DNA of 64,000 nt from an uncultured Micrococcaceae bacterium (GTDB lineage Bacteria > Actinomycetota > Actinomycetes > Actinomycetales > Micrococcaceae), in contig CANNAD010000001.1 of assembly GCA_947502645.1 (NCBI GenBank), positions 310,001-374,000 of the forward strand. Reading direction: 5' to 3'. Every line of letters begins with the position of its first letter. The stretch's first letter is position 1. Of this stretch, positions 7,332 through 16,123 are shown in pieces. Below the pieces are notes generated by a model. It made no database searches. It had not been told where the DNA came from and was given only the letters and a program-made list of their open reading frames with translations. Made by a program: the position numbers and the translations under genes.

Positions 7332-9167
7332 TCAGCTCTGGTGCCGGGGCTTCCGAGCACCATAGGAATCACCCTTTTTGAAGTCCTTCTTGAAGCCTTC
7401 ACGCTTCTTGAAATCCTTCTTGAAACCTCCGCCGCCTCCGCCTTCGGAGCGCGGCTTGCGGCCCTTGTCCAGCTCCAGGTGGATCAGCTCGCCGCCAATG
7501 CGGGTCTTGGACAGTGCACGCCACTGGTCCTTGCTGAGGTCCGCTGGCAGCTCCACGAGGGAGTGGTCGGCGCGGATATCGATTCCGCCGATCTGAGAGG
7601 ACGTGAGGCCGCCCTCGTTGGCGATGGCGCCGACGATCGAACCGGGCATCACACGCTGGCGGCGCCCGACGGCGATCCGGTACGTTGCATTGCCTTCGGT
7701 GAGTGTCCGTGTGGGGCCGCGTGAGCCGAAGGCGTCGCGCTCACCCTTGGCCAGACGGGCCTGCTTGGCTGGTGCCTGTGGGAGTTCCTCCATGAGGAGC
7801 TTCCGTCCGCCCTGGGCCATGACAGCCAGCGCAGCAGCAATCTCCACGGCAGTGACCGAGTGGTCGGCCTCGTACTTCTCGACGAGGTCGCGGAAGACGC
7901 TGAGGTCCTCTGACTCCATGGTCTTGGTGATGCGCTCGGAGAACTTCTGCAGCCGGTTGTTGTTCACAACCTCCACGGACGGCAGGTGCATCAGTTCCAC
8001 GCTCTGTCGCGTTGCCTTTTCGATGGCCCGCAGCAGGTACTTCTCGCGCGGCGTCATGAAGAGGATGGCGTCGCCGGTGCGTCCTGCACGGCCCGTACGG
8101 CCGATGCGGTGAACGTAGGACTCTGTGTCGTGAGGGATGTCGTAGTTGACGACGTGGGTGATGCGCTCCACGTCCAGTCCGCGGGCGGCGACGTCGGTTG
8201 CGACGAGGATGTCGATCTTTCCGTCACGAAGTGCCTCGACGGTACGTTCACGCTGGGCCTGCGGGATGTCACCGTTGATGGCGGCAGCGCGGTAACCGCG
8301 GGCCTTCAGCTTGTCGGCGAGCTCTTCGGTGGCCATCTTGGTGCGAACAAAGGTGAGCACACCTTCGAACTGCTCAACTTCGAGGATGCGGGTGAGGGCG
8401 TCCACCTTGTGGGCGCCCATGACCTGCACGTAGCGCTGGCGGATGTTGCTGCCCGTGGAGGTCTTGGACTTCACGGAAATTTCAGCAGGGTTGTTGAGGT
8501 ACTTCTTGGCGATCTTGCGGATGGCCGGCGGCATGGTGGCCGAGAACAGGGCCACCTGCTTGTCCTCAGGGGTGCGGGAGAGGATCTGGTCCACTTCATC
8601 CGCGAATCCCATACGGAGCATTTCGTCCGCTTCGTCCAGCACCATGTACTGCAGTTGGGAAAGGTCCAGCGAACCCTTTTCGATGTGATCGATCACGCGG
8701 CCGGGAGTACCCACGACCACCTGGGCGCCGCGGCGCAGACCGTTCAGCTGGGGGCCGTAGGGGGATCCGCCGTAGACGGGGAGAACACTGAAGTTGTCCA
8801 TGTGCGCGGCGTAGGAGGAGAACGCTTCCGCTACCTGCAGGGCAAGTTCGCGGGTGGGTGCCAGCACGAGGATCTGCGTGGATTTGGTGGCAGGAAGTTC
8901 TGCCATGCGGGACAGCGCGGGGATGGCGAAGGCCGCCGTCTTGCCTGTTCCGGTCTGTGCCAGCCCGACGACGTCGCGGCCTTCAAGGAGCAGTGGGATG
9001 GTGGCTGCCTGGATGGGTGACGGCTTTTCGTAGCCGACGTCGGTCAGAGCGGCAAGGACGCGTCCGTCGAGATTGAAGTCGGTGAACAGGACGTCGTTGG
9101 ACTCGGTGTCCTGTGAGTCGGCGGCAGACTGATCCGCGTTTTCCGGGGTGGAAGTGTTTTCAGACAT
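7332..9167 (-). CDS. DEAD-box ATP-dependent RNA helicase (DeaD/CsdA-like)
   Basis: A 611-residue cytoplasmic RNA helicase. Visible motifs: Q-motif GYEKPSPIQ, Walker A AQTGTGKT, PTRELA, DEAD, SAT, and the C-terminal helicase block HRIGRTGR. After the two RecA-like domains comes a DbpA-type RNA-binding domain (about 480-565) and a Gly/Lys/Phe-rich tail with repeats of KKDFKK and EGFKKDFKK. This matches DeaD/CsdA proteins that unwind rRNA and mRNA in cold or ribosome assembly. Start ATG 9167 has AAAGGA upstream. A leader of over 180 bases precedes it. Confidence 0.93.
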   Translation of the reverse strand: MSENTSTPENADQSAADSQDTESNDVLFTDFNLDGRVLAALTDVGYEKPSPIQAATIPLLLEGRDVVGLAQTGTGKTAAFAIPALSRMAELPATKSTQILVLAPTRELALQVAEAFSSYAAHMDNFSVLPVYGGSPYGPQLNGLRRGAQVVVGTPGRVIDHIEKGSLDLSQLQYMVLDEADEMLRMGFADEVDQILSRTPEDKQVALFSATMPPAIRKIAKKYLNNPAEISVKSKTSTGSNIRQRYVQVMGAHKVDALTRILEVEQFEGVLTFVRTKMATEELADKLKARGYRAAAINGDIPQAQRERTVEALRDGKIDILVATDVAARGLDVERITHVVNYDIPHDTESYVHRIGRTGRAGRTGDAILFMTPREKYLLRAIEKATRQSVELMHLPSVEVVNNNRLQKFSERITKTMESEDLSVFRDLVEKYEADHSVTAVEIAAALAVMAQGGRKLLMEELPQAPAKQARLAKGERDAFGSRGPTRTLTEGNATYRIAVGRRQRVMPGSIVGAIANEGGLTSSQIGGIDIRADHSLVELPADLSKDQWRALSKTRIGGELIHLELDKGRKPRSEGGGGGGFKKDFKKREGFKKDFKKGDSYGARKPRHQS

Positions 9168-9357
9168 GGGAAAGGAACTCCATTATTCATTTGGGGCCGG
9201 AGAACGCTGCGATCCCAGTTCACGGTTGTGAAACTGAGGGCGTAACGCCTCATTACATGTGAGTCCGGCACTGTTCCAATCCCGTGGCAGGACTTCCCGT
9301 CGGTAGCGGCCCGTTGATCTAACGGTCCGCAAGACTTTTCTTCTCACCGGCGCGCCC

Positions 9358-9388
9358 AAAATAAATAACGCCCGCGTCCATCGCGGGC
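9358..9388 (-). terminator. Intrinsic terminator or attenuator upstream of the helicase
   Basis: On the minus strand, stem GCCCGCG (9388-9382) and CGCGGGC (9376-9370) with loop ATGGA is followed by GTTATTTATTTT (9369-9358), a proper T-rich tail. It may end the MOSC transcript, 112 bases past that gene's stop, or attenuate helicase transcription. Confidence 0.75.
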
Positions 9389-9391
9389 CCC

Positions 9392-9418
9392 TCAAGAAAC
9401 TGCTCCTGCCTCAAACAT
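9392..9418 (-). other. Possible 8-codon leader peptide
   Basis: ATG 9418 to TGA 9392 encodes MFEAGAVS and stops 3 bases before the terminator stem. The position recalls a leader-peptide attenuator, but no strong ribosome binding site is visible and a frame this short can arise by chance. Confidence 0.2.
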
Positions 9419-9499
9419 TGGGCAGAAATACAGTGCATTAATCAGCAGCAGTCAGTGACGGCGTGCGGTGAATGCAGGCATACCGGAGTGGGGATAACC

Positions 9500-10240
9500 C
9501 TATTCTACGCGATGCGGGCGCGTGCCGGGTTCGCCGGGGCCGGTGACCTTCGGCACAGCCTGGGCCGGTGCACTCGATCCACCCATGGCCGTTTGGCCGC
9601 CGCCCAGAACCCGCTGCACCTTTCCCAGCATGTTCGGACCCAGGAACAGCCGTCCCTCGTGATGTGCGTCCATCAGTCCCTGTGCGCTTCCGGGACGGGC
9701 GTTGGTGATCCATTCGGACACTGTCACCCCGTGGTCTGGACGATGCGTCACGGTGACGGGGTCACCAGCCTGGACCGAGCCGGGCGTGAGAACCCTGAGG
9801 TAGGCGCCGGGCAGCCCACGGTCCGCGAACATTCTGATCCATCGGGGCTTCTCTACCCAGTGCTGGAAGGATGAACACGGGATGCGGGGCATGGTCACCT
9901 CAAGTTCGAGCTCTGAGCCGACCAGCCACCGTTCGCCGATGACAGCGCCGCTGACTTCCACACCTGTCAGGTGGAGGTTCTCACCGAAAAACCCGGGAGC
10001 TACCGGGTGTCCGAGTACCTCTTCCCACAGGACTGAGTCCTCGGATGCGTACGCGTAGACGGCCTTGTCCACTCCCCCGTGATGTTCGCGATCCGCCTGG
10101 ATGTCGCCATGGAGGCCAAGCCGGCGAACAAGCACCGGCCCTTCCACAGGACGTTTATCGATCGCACTCACGCCGACGTTTCCCGGCACGTCGATCAGCT
10201 GATGGACGCGGCACACCGCGAGGACGGAACCAGTTGTCAT
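9500..10240 (-). CDS. MOSC domain protein (YiiM-like)
   Basis: About 246 residues. The MOSC beta-barrel fold, found in molybdenum-cofactor sulfurases and in YiiM-type 6-hydroxylaminopurine reductases, is indicated by GLHGDIQADREHHGGVDKAVYAYASEDS, VAPGFFGENLHLTGVE and PCSSFQHWV (conserved Cys). The longer upstream frame is set aside: ATG 10240 has GGAG 6 bases before it and fits the family's N-terminus. It diverges from the amidohydrolase gene. The C-terminal extension ending GTRPHRVE is unusual. Confidence 0.85.
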   Translation of the reverse strand: MTTGSVLAVCRVHQLIDVPGNVGVSAIDKRPVEGPVLVRRLGLHGDIQADREHHGGVDKAVYAYASEDSVLWEEVLGHPVAPGFFGENLHLTGVEVSGAVIGERWLVGSELELEVTMPRIPCSSFQHWVEKPRWIRMFADRGLPGAYLRVLTPGSVQAGDPVTVTHRPDHGVTVSEWITNARPGSAQGLMDAHHEGRLFLGPNMLGKVQRVLGGGQTAMGGSSAPAQAVPKVTGPGEPGTRPHRVE

Positions 10241-10334
10241 AGGCTCCATGCTAATCACTGCCCGACGCCGGAGGCCCTGTTCTCTGTGGAAACCGGACGG
10301 TAGATTGGTTTCCTGACGCAACGAAAGGAACTGC

Positions 10335-11522
10335 ATGTCCACGACCGCCATTATCAACGCCCATGTTGTACCCATCGAGGGGACGCCCTTTGACGGCACG
10401 GTCCTGCTACGTGACGGCAAGATCGCGGAGCTCGGCCCCGACGTCGAGACACCCGCAGATGCCCATGTGGTGGATGCGGCAGGAAAGTGGCTCCTCCCCG
10501 GATTCATTGACGCCCACGTGCACCTCGGTATGCATCCGGAGGGTGAGGTCGGGTCCACTTCCGACGTCAACGAAATGACCGACCCGGTGACCGCCGGTGT
10601 ACGCGCCATCGATGCTGTAGACCCCTACGACCCAGGCTTCGACGAGGCGCTGGCCGGCGGTATCACCACGGTCAACGTCAACCCGGGATCCGGTAACCCC
10701 ATCGGCGGTCTCGCCGTTGCAATCCACACCTTCGGCCATTACATCGACGACATGGTGCTGCGTTTCCCCAGCGGCCTGAAGTCCGCCCTCGGCGAGAACC
10801 CCAAGCGCGTATACGGTGACAAAAAGCAGACGCCGTCCACACGCCTTGGTACCGCCATGGTCATCCGCAAAGCCTTCATGGACGCCCAGAACTACATGGG
10901 CAAGGCCGACGAAAACGGCCGCGACCCGAAGCTTGAAGCGCTCGCCATGGTGCTGCGCCGTGAAATCCCGTGGCGCCAGCATGCACACAGGGCAGACGAC
11001 ATCGCCACCGCCATCCGGATTGCAGAAGAGTTCGGTTACGAACTGGTCCTGGACCACGGCACAGAAGCTCACCTCCTGGCTGACGTGATTGCAGAGAAGA
11101 ACATTCCGGTCCTCATCGGCCCACTTTTCACCACAAAGTCCAAGGTGGAACTGCGCGGACGCTCGATCGCGAATCCGGGCAAACTCGCAGCGGCCGGCGT
11201 TGAGATCTCCATCATCACCGACCACCCGGTCATTCCGATCAACTTCCTGGTCCACCAGGCCACACTGGCCATCAAGGAAGGTCTGGACCCGGAAACGGCA
11301 CTGCGTTCCATCACCATCAACCCTGCACGGGTACTCGGGCTCGCAGACCGCATGGGTTCGCTGGAAGTCGGCAAGGATGCCGACGTCGTCCTCTGGAGCG
11401 GAGATCCGCTGGACGTCATGCAGCGGGCACTGAACGTATGGATCGGTGGGCGTGAAGTGTTCCATTACGACGACGAGGCGCGGGCCGGCGTCGTCGCAGA
11501 CCGCAACGCCCACCTGTCCTGA
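10335..11522 (+). CDS. Amidohydrolase family protein (imidazolonepropionase-like)
   Basis: A 395-residue metal-dependent hydrolase of the amidohydrolase superfamily. It has the urease-like N-terminal barrel (IINAHVVPIEG, LLRDGKIAELG), the metal site FIDAHVHLGMHPEG, a GGITTVNVNPGS strand, an ELVLDHGTEAHL His, IITDHPVIP with the conserved Asp, and the closing NPARVLGLADRMGSLEVGKDADVVLW. Start ATG 10335 has GAAAGGAA upstream. Many such genes are annotated only as amidohydrolase; the substrate cannot be read from sequence. Confidence 0.88.
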   Translation: MSTTAIINAHVVPIEGTPFDGTVLLRDGKIAELGPDVETPADAHVVDAAGKWLLPGFIDAHVHLGMHPEGEVGSTSDVNEMTDPVTAGVRAIDAVDPYDPGFDEALAGGITTVNVNPGSGNPIGGLAVAIHTFGHYIDDMVLRFPSGLKSALGENPKRVYGDKKQTPSTRLGTAMVIRKAFMDAQNYMGKADENGRDPKLEALAMVLRREIPWRQHAHRADDIATAIRIAEEFGYELVLDHGTEAHLLADVIAEKNIPVLIGPLFTTKSKVELRGRSIANPGKLAAAGVEISIITDHPVIPINFLVHQATLAIKEGLDPETALRSITINPARVLGLADRMGSLEVGKDADVVLWSGDPLDVMQRALNVWIGGREVFHYDDEARAGVVADRNAHLS

Positions 11523-11550
11523 GTCACGGCTGCGGGTTGGAGAGCGCCTC

Positions 11551-11949
11551 ATGAGCAGACCAGTCATGCCCCGATCGCTACGGTGGGGCTTCTGGCTATG
11601 GATCGTGGTGGCCGGGCTACTGGCGCTCTCCGCCGTGACCATCTACTTTCAGGCAACGACCCAGAACAGTAACCCTGCGAGCGCCATCGGCTTCGCAGGG
11701 TTACTGACCGTCGTCGCGGTACTGCAGGTTATTTTTACGCTGCGTCTGCCCCGAGGCAAGCGGGTAGCCCGTGAGATGCTGACCACGATCGGGCTGATCG
11801 GGGGTATCCCCTTGTTCTTCCGGGGGTTGTCTTCCACCTGGGTTGTGGCAGCGCTGATGGTGATCGCCGTCGCGCTCTTGTGGTTTCCCGACAGCAGCAA
11901 ATTCTTCCGGACCCTGGACCCCAAACCGGGGCCCAGGGGTCGTCGCTAG
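11551..11949 (+). CDS. Small four-helix membrane protein
   Basis: A 132-residue membrane protein with four hydrophobic segments (about 12-32, 44-62, 79-96 and 99-117) and a basic end PKPGPRGRR. ATG 11551 is chosen because GGAGAG lies upstream; the earlier in-frame start lies inside the amidohydrolase gene. Its stop overlaps the convergent metB stop (CTAG). Family not recognised. It may be cotranscribed with the amidohydrolase gene 28 bases upstream. Confidence 0.65.
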   Translation: MSRPVMPRSLRWGFWLWIVVAGLLALSAVTIYFQATTQNSNPASAIGFAGLLTVVAVLQVIFTLRLPRGKRVAREMLTTIGLIGGIPLFFRGLSSTWVVAALMVIAVALLWFPDSSKFFRTLDPKPGPRGRR

Positions 11950-13094
11950 AGCTTCGCGAGCGCCTGCGTGAGGTCAGCGATCAGATCTTCGAGATCCTCG
12001 ATGCCCACCGAAAGACGCACCAGGTTCGCAGGGACCTCGAGTTCGGTGCCCTTCACGGACGCGTGCGTCATTTCCGAGGGGTAGTTCATCAGGGATTCGA
12101 TGCCGCCCAGGGACTCCGCGAGCGTGAACACGCGGGTGGACTCCGCCACGGAACGTGCTGCGGTTTCGCCGCCCTTGAACGTCACAGAGACCATGCCGCC
12201 AAAGTCCTTCATCTGCTTCGCGGCAAGCTGATGGCCCGGGTGGTCGGGCAGCCCCGGGTAGTACACGCGCTCAACAGAGGGCTGTTCCTGCAGCCACTGT
12301 GCAACGGCCATCGCATTGGAGCTGTGCCGATCCATCCTCACGCCCAGCGTCTTCAGCCCACGCGTGGTCAGCCAGGCTTCCATCGGAGCCGATACCGCAC
12401 CGACGGCGAACTGGACGAAGCCGATCTTCTCGGCCAGGCCGTCGTCGTTCACCACGACCGCGCCGCCGCTGGCATCTGAATGCCCGCCAATGTATTTGGT
12501 GGTCGAATGCACGACGACGTCCGCACCCAGGCTGATCGGCTGCTGCAGGTAGGGGGATGCGAAGGTGTTGTCGACTACCAGCAGGACATCGTTTTCCTTG
12601 GCGATCCGGGACGCTGCGGCGATGTCCGAGATTTTCATCATGGGGTTCGACGGCGTCTCCACCCACAGCATCTTCGTGTTGTTCTCGCTGATGGCTTTCG
12701 CCACGGCTTCATCATCGGCGAAGTCCACCACGGAACTGGTGATGCCCCAGATGGAAAGGACCTTCGTGATGAGACGGTAGGTGCCGCCGTAGACGTCATT
12801 GCCCATCACAATGTGATCCCCAGGGGTGAGCACAGCGCGGATCAGGGCGTCCTCGGCGGCGAGGCCCGACGAGAAGGAGAACGCGTGGCTGCCGCCTTCG
12901 AGCGCTGCGATCTGTTCCTGCAGCGCGTCCCTGGTGGGGTTGGTTCCACGGCCGTACTCATACCCGTTACGAAGCTTGCCAATCCCGTCCTGGGCAAAAG
13001 TCGTGGTCTGGTACAGGGGCGGAATGATGGAGCCCGTTGTTGCGTCCGGCGTCTGCCCGGCATGGATTGCGCGTGTGTTGAAGCCCTCAGTCAT
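11946..13094 (-). CDS. metB: Cystathionine gamma-synthase or closely related PLP enzyme
   Basis: A 382-residue Cys/Met-metabolism PLP enzyme. It joins cysteine with an activated homoserine to make cystathionine, or in some members splits cystathionine. The PLP lysine lies in VVHSTTKYIGGHSD; also present are YEYGRGTNPTRD, SGLAAEDALIRAVLTPGDHI and the C-terminal SLGGIESLMNYPS with SVGIEDLEDLI. It sits 22 bases downstream of the cystathionine beta-synthase gene, so the pair covers transsulfuration. With CBS present, a gamma-lyase role is possible; family motifs alone do not settle direction. Confidence 0.9.
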   Translation of the reverse strand: MTEGFNTRAIHAGQTPDATTGSIIPPLYQTTTFAQDGIGKLRNGYEYGRGTNPTRDALQEQIAALEGGSHAFSFSSGLAAEDALIRAVLTPGDHIVMGNDVYGGTYRLITKVLSIWGITSSVVDFADDEAVAKAISENNTKMLWVETPSNPMMKISDIAAASRIAKENDVLLVVDNTFASPYLQQPISLGADVVVHSTTKYIGGHSDASGGAVVVNDDGLAEKIGFVQFAVGAVSAPMEAWLTTRGLKTLGVRMDRHSSNAMAVAQWLQEQPSVERVYYPGLPDHPGHQLAAKQMKDFGGMVSVTFKGGETAARSVAESTRVFTLAESLGGIESLMNYPSEMTHASVKGTELEVPANLVRLSVGIEDLEDLIADLTQALAKL

Positions 13095-13116
13095 CGAAAC
13101 TCCTTAAGTCTTTTGT

Positions 13117-14493
13117 TCAGATACTCATATACGAAAGTAGGTCGTGGCGGGTCAGGATGCCAACGGGGGCGCCATCCGAGGTAACCATCAGCGTGTCCGC
13201 GTCCTGCAGCTTCTCGCGCGCAGCAGTCACTGACTCCCTGGCGCCGATGATGGCCAGACGCTCCCCCATGTGCTCGGAAACCGTATCCGTCAGGTTCGCC
13301 TCGCCCCGGAACAGTTTGCCCGTCAGCGCACGCTCGTCAACTGATCCCAGAACTTCGCCCATCATCACGGGAGGCTCTGTGGACAGGACTGGGACGCGGT
13401 TGACGCCGTACTCGTTCATCAGGCCGATGACGTCGCGCAGGGTTTCATCAGGGTGGATGTGCACCATAGTCGGGAGTGAGCCGGCCTTCGCATCCAGTAC
13501 GTGGCCGACCGTCGCTTCGTCGTCGTCGGCCATGAATCCCAGGGACTTCATCCACTTGTCGTTGAAAATCTTGCCCAGGTACCCGCGGCCACTGTCCGGG
13601 AGAAGGACGACGACGACGTCGTCCTCGGTGAGGTCCTTCGCCGCACGCAGTGCGGCCACCACCGCCATACCGGAGGAACCGCCTACCAGCAGGCCTTCTT
13701 CCCTCGCCAGCCGTCTGGTCATCGCAAAGCTCTCGGCGTCACTGACCGCGATGACCTCATCTGGGACCGAGGGGTCATAGTTGCCCGGCCACATGTCCTC
13801 GCCAACACCCTCGACGAAGTAGGGCCGCCCCGTTCCGCCTGAGTACACCGAACCTTCCGGGTCTGCCCCGACAACGCGCACAGCACCGCTCTCCCGGTCA
13901 GCGGAAACCTCCTTGAGGTACCTGCCTGCACCCGTGATCGTGCCACCGGTACCGGCGCCGACAACAAAGTGGGTCACCTTGCCCTCAGTGTCGCGCCAGA
14001 TTTCCGGACCCGTGGTCTCGTAGTGGGATTCAGGCGCTGCAGGGTTGGAGAACTGATCCGGCTTGAAAGCACCAGGGATCTCGCGGGTCAGACGATCCGA
14101 TACGCCATAGTAGGATTCCGGGCTCTCCGGCGGAACAGAAGTAGGGGTCACCACTACCTCTCCCCCATAGGCACGCAGTACATCGCGCTTCTCCTCGCCC
14201 ACCTTGTCCGGCGTCACGAACACGCACCGGTAGCCTTTCTGCTGCGCCACAAGCGCGAGCCCGACCCCGGTATTGCCGCTGGTCGGCTCCACGATGGTGC
14301 CGCCCGGGCCCAACGATCCATCAGCCTCTGCTGCCTCAATCATGCGCAAGGCGATGCGGTCCTTCACGGATCCGCCCGGGTTCAGGTACTCGACCTTGAC
14401 CAGAACGGTCGCGGCGATGCCTTCAGTCACCTTGTTGAGCTTTACCAGAGGCGTGTTGCCAATCAGGTCCATCACGGAGTTCGCGTACTTCAT
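13117..14493 (-). CDS. Cystathionine beta-synthase
   Basis: A 458-residue PLP enzyme that condenses serine (or O-acetylserine) with homocysteine. The catalytic domain shows NPGGSVKDR with the PLP Lys, PTSGNTGVGLALVA, GAGTGGTITGAGRYLKE and LLPDSGRGYLGKIFNDKW. Two CBS domains follow (about 335-455): HIHPDETLRDVIGLMNEYGVNRVPV and ESVTAAREKLQDADTLMVTSDGAPVGILTR. ATG 14493 is preferred over GTG 14502 because GGAG lies 5 bases upstream. First gene of the transsulfuration operon with metB. Confidence 0.92.
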   Translation of the reverse strand: MKYANSVMDLIGNTPLVKLNKVTEGIAATVLVKVEYLNPGGSVKDRIALRMIEAAEADGSLGPGGTIVEPTSGNTGVGLALVAQQKGYRCVFVTPDKVGEEKRDVLRAYGGEVVVTPTSVPPESPESYYGVSDRLTREIPGAFKPDQFSNPAAPESHYETTGPEIWRDTEGKVTHFVVGAGTGGTITGAGRYLKEVSADRESGAVRVVGADPEGSVYSGGTGRPYFVEGVGEDMWPGNYDPSVPDEVIAVSDAESFAMTRRLAREEGLLVGGSSGMAVVAALRAAKDLTEDDVVVVLLPDSGRGYLGKIFNDKWMKSLGFMADDDEATVGHVLDAKAGSLPTMVHIHPDETLRDVIGLMNEYGVNRVPVLSTEPPVMMGEVLGSVDERALTGKLFRGEANLTDTVSEHMGERLAIIGARESVTAAREKLQDADTLMVTSDGAPVGILTRHDLLSYMSI

Positions 14494-14582
14494 GGGCTCC
14501 ACGTTACTTGGTGCGCGGTGGGCGCGCCGTTTTTCTTACTCTGCGCGACTGGCTGCTCGGGCTTAGGCCCTTGCGTTCTCGT

Positions 14583-14647
14583 GACCATTGGTCGCTTCTG
14601 GTTGGAAACAGAGGCTCTATACCCACCAGAACCGACCATTGGTCGCT
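14583..14647. promoter_or_regulatory. Paired palindromic sites between cbs and the glycosylase gene
   Basis: The 14-mer GACCATTGGTCGCT occurs twice (14583-14596 and 14634-14647), 51 bases start to start. The core GACCA-T-TGGTC is an inverted repeat. The pair lies in the divergent promoter region, close to five helical turns apart, as expected for cooperative repressor sites. Confidence 0.6.
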
Positions 14648-14669
14648 GTGTGCATGCGACGATTAACGC

Positions 14670-15659
14670 ATGTCCGTCTCACTCCCATCCCTGGCCCCGG
14701 CCGGGCGTCAGGATGCACCTCTGCAGGCGGTCTTCTCTCACGGTGGCCCGTATAGCCTTCGCTCGACCATCGGCGTGCTTCAATGCGGTCCGCACGATCC
14801 AGCGTTTCAATGGCACGACGACGTCGCGTGGCTGGCTTTTCGCACGACAGCGGGGGCTGTCACCCTGCGGCTGCAGCAAGTCGGACGCCTGGCCACAGGA
14901 GAGGTGAAGGCGCACGCCTGGGGGCCGGGAGCCGCCGTCGCACTTGAATCCGTACCCACACTCCTGGGCTTCCACGATGATTGGACCGAGTTCGACGCCC
15001 CTGAGTTCCACGCCACCCTCCCGGATCTGGCGCTCAAAGGACGCTATTTGCATCCCGGTTTGCGGCTGCCGGCCACCGGTCGAATGCTGGACACGGTGGC
15101 GCGGATCATTCTCGAACAGAAGGTCACGGGCATCGAAGCCAAACGGGCGTGGCGTTACCTGCTCCACCGTCACGGGGATCCAGCGCCCGAAGAGGGCCAC
15201 GCAGCGCCGTCGAACCTTCGCCTCCCGCCAACCGCACAGCAGTGGCGCGCGGTTCCATCATGGGAATGGCATAAGGCCGGGGTCGACTCGAAACGGAGCG
15301 CCACTATTATCGAAGCCGCACGCCGCGCCCCCGCACTGGAACGGTTGGCGGCCACACCGTCGGATGCAGAATTGAGCCAAAAACTGCAGTCGATCCCGGG
15401 TATCGGGCCTTGGACCGTGGCTGAAACCGTGCAGCGAACACACGGCTGCCCGGACTCCATCTCCGTGCTCGACTACCACTTGGCTGCTTATGTTGGCGCT
15501 GCCCTGACCGGGCGTCGAACGGACGACGACGGCATGCTGACACTCCTCAAACCCTGGGCAGGACAGCGACAGCGAGTGGTCCGAATGCTCTACGCCAGCG
15601 GATTCCGTAAACCGACGTTCGGGCCGAAGCTCGCGCCGTCGGACCATCGGCGGCGTTGA
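14670..15659 (+). CDS. HhH-GPD DNA glycosylase (DNA-3-methyladenine glycosylase type)
   Basis: A 329-residue base-excision repair protein. The helix-hairpin-helix is LQSIPGIGPWTVAETVQRTHG (about residues 238-258) followed 15 residues on by the catalytic Asp region SVLDYHLAAYVG, the AlkA-like arrangement. The N-terminal half (about 1-120) has a TBP-like AlkA/Ogg N-domain feel. ATG 14670 is in an inverted repeat CATGCG/CGCATG (14653-14672), and no strong ribosome binding site is visible. It likely removes alkylated bases; substrate range is inferred. Confidence 0.85.
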   Translation: MSVSLPSLAPAGRQDAPLQAVFSHGGPYSLRSTIGVLQCGPHDPAFQWHDDVAWLAFRTTAGAVTLRLQQVGRLATGEVKAHAWGPGAAVALESVPTLLGFHDDWTEFDAPEFHATLPDLALKGRYLHPGLRLPATGRMLDTVARIILEQKVTGIEAKRAWRYLLHRHGDPAPEEGHAAPSNLRLPPTAQQWRAVPSWEWHKAGVDSKRSATIIEAARRAPALERLAATPSDAELSQKLQSIPGIGPWTVAETVQRTHGCPDSISVLDYHLAAYVGAALTGRRTDDDGMLTLLKPWAGQRQRVVRMLYASGFRKPTFGPKLAPSDHRRR

Positions 15660-15727
15660 CTTCAGCCGACGCCCACGCAACTCACAGCCCTCGCGATAGT
15701 CACTCATCACGACAGAAAGGCAACACC

Positions 15728-16111
15728 ATGACCGCATGGCCCGGAGCAATATCTGCCGTCACACTTTTCGTCGAGGACCTGGACGTCGCGAAAGCGTTCT
15801 ACCAGAACGCATTCGGCCTACCCGTCCATTACGAAGACGAGGACTCAGCGGTCTTCAAGTTCGGTGAAACCCTGATCAACCTGCTCAAGATTTCCGCCGC
15901 ACACGAACTGATCGAACCCGCCACTGTGGAAACCAGTAATACGGTGCACCGGTCGCAGTTCACCCTTCAGGTCAACGACGTCGACGCCCGCTGCGCCGAA
16001 CTCACTTCACGGGGCATTGAACTCCTGAACGGCCCCATGGACCGGCCCTGGGGAATCAGAACTGCCAGCTTCAAGGACCCTGACGGCCATATCTGGGAGA
16101 TCGCACACTAG
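15728..16111 (+). CDS. VOC family (glyoxalase-fold) protein
   Basis: A 127-residue protein of the vicinal oxygen chelate superfamily. It shows TLFVEDLDVAKAFYQNAFGLPVHYEDEDSAVFKFG in the first beta-alpha-beta unit and ending FKDPDGHIWEIAH, the family's metal-site Glu motif. ATG 15728 follows GAAAGGCAACACC; the longer frame upstream is not needed. Members include glyoxalases, dioxygenases and resistance proteins, so the substrate is open. Confidence 0.85.
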   Translation: MTAWPGAISAVTLFVEDLDVAKAFYQNAFGLPVHYEDEDSAVFKFGETLINLLKISAAHELIEPATVETSNTVHRSQFTLQVNDVDARCAELTSRGIELLNGPMDRPWGIRTASFKDPDGHIWEIAH

Positions 16112-16123
16112 GCTCCCCGGGAA

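Larger units (their letters stand above)
9168..9499 (-). promoter_or_regulatory. Structured gap between MOSC gene and helicase
   Basis: 332 bases with no clear protein gene between the MOSC stop and the helicase start, both minus strand. It holds a terminator-like hairpin (9358-9388), a possible 8-codon reading frame ending right before it (9392-9418), and about 190 bases of possible helicase leader. Long leaders with regulated structure are common for cold-shock helicases. No known riboswitch motif was recognised. Confidence 0.5.

Noticed and set aside
10407-11642. A 411-codon minus-strand frame opposite the amidohydrolase gene
   Set aside because: Shadow of a well-defined enzyme gene; the translation has no known fold.
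14494-14669. A SAM or B12 riboswitch ahead of the transsulfuration genes
   Set aside because: None of the conserved core words were found; only short dyads are present.
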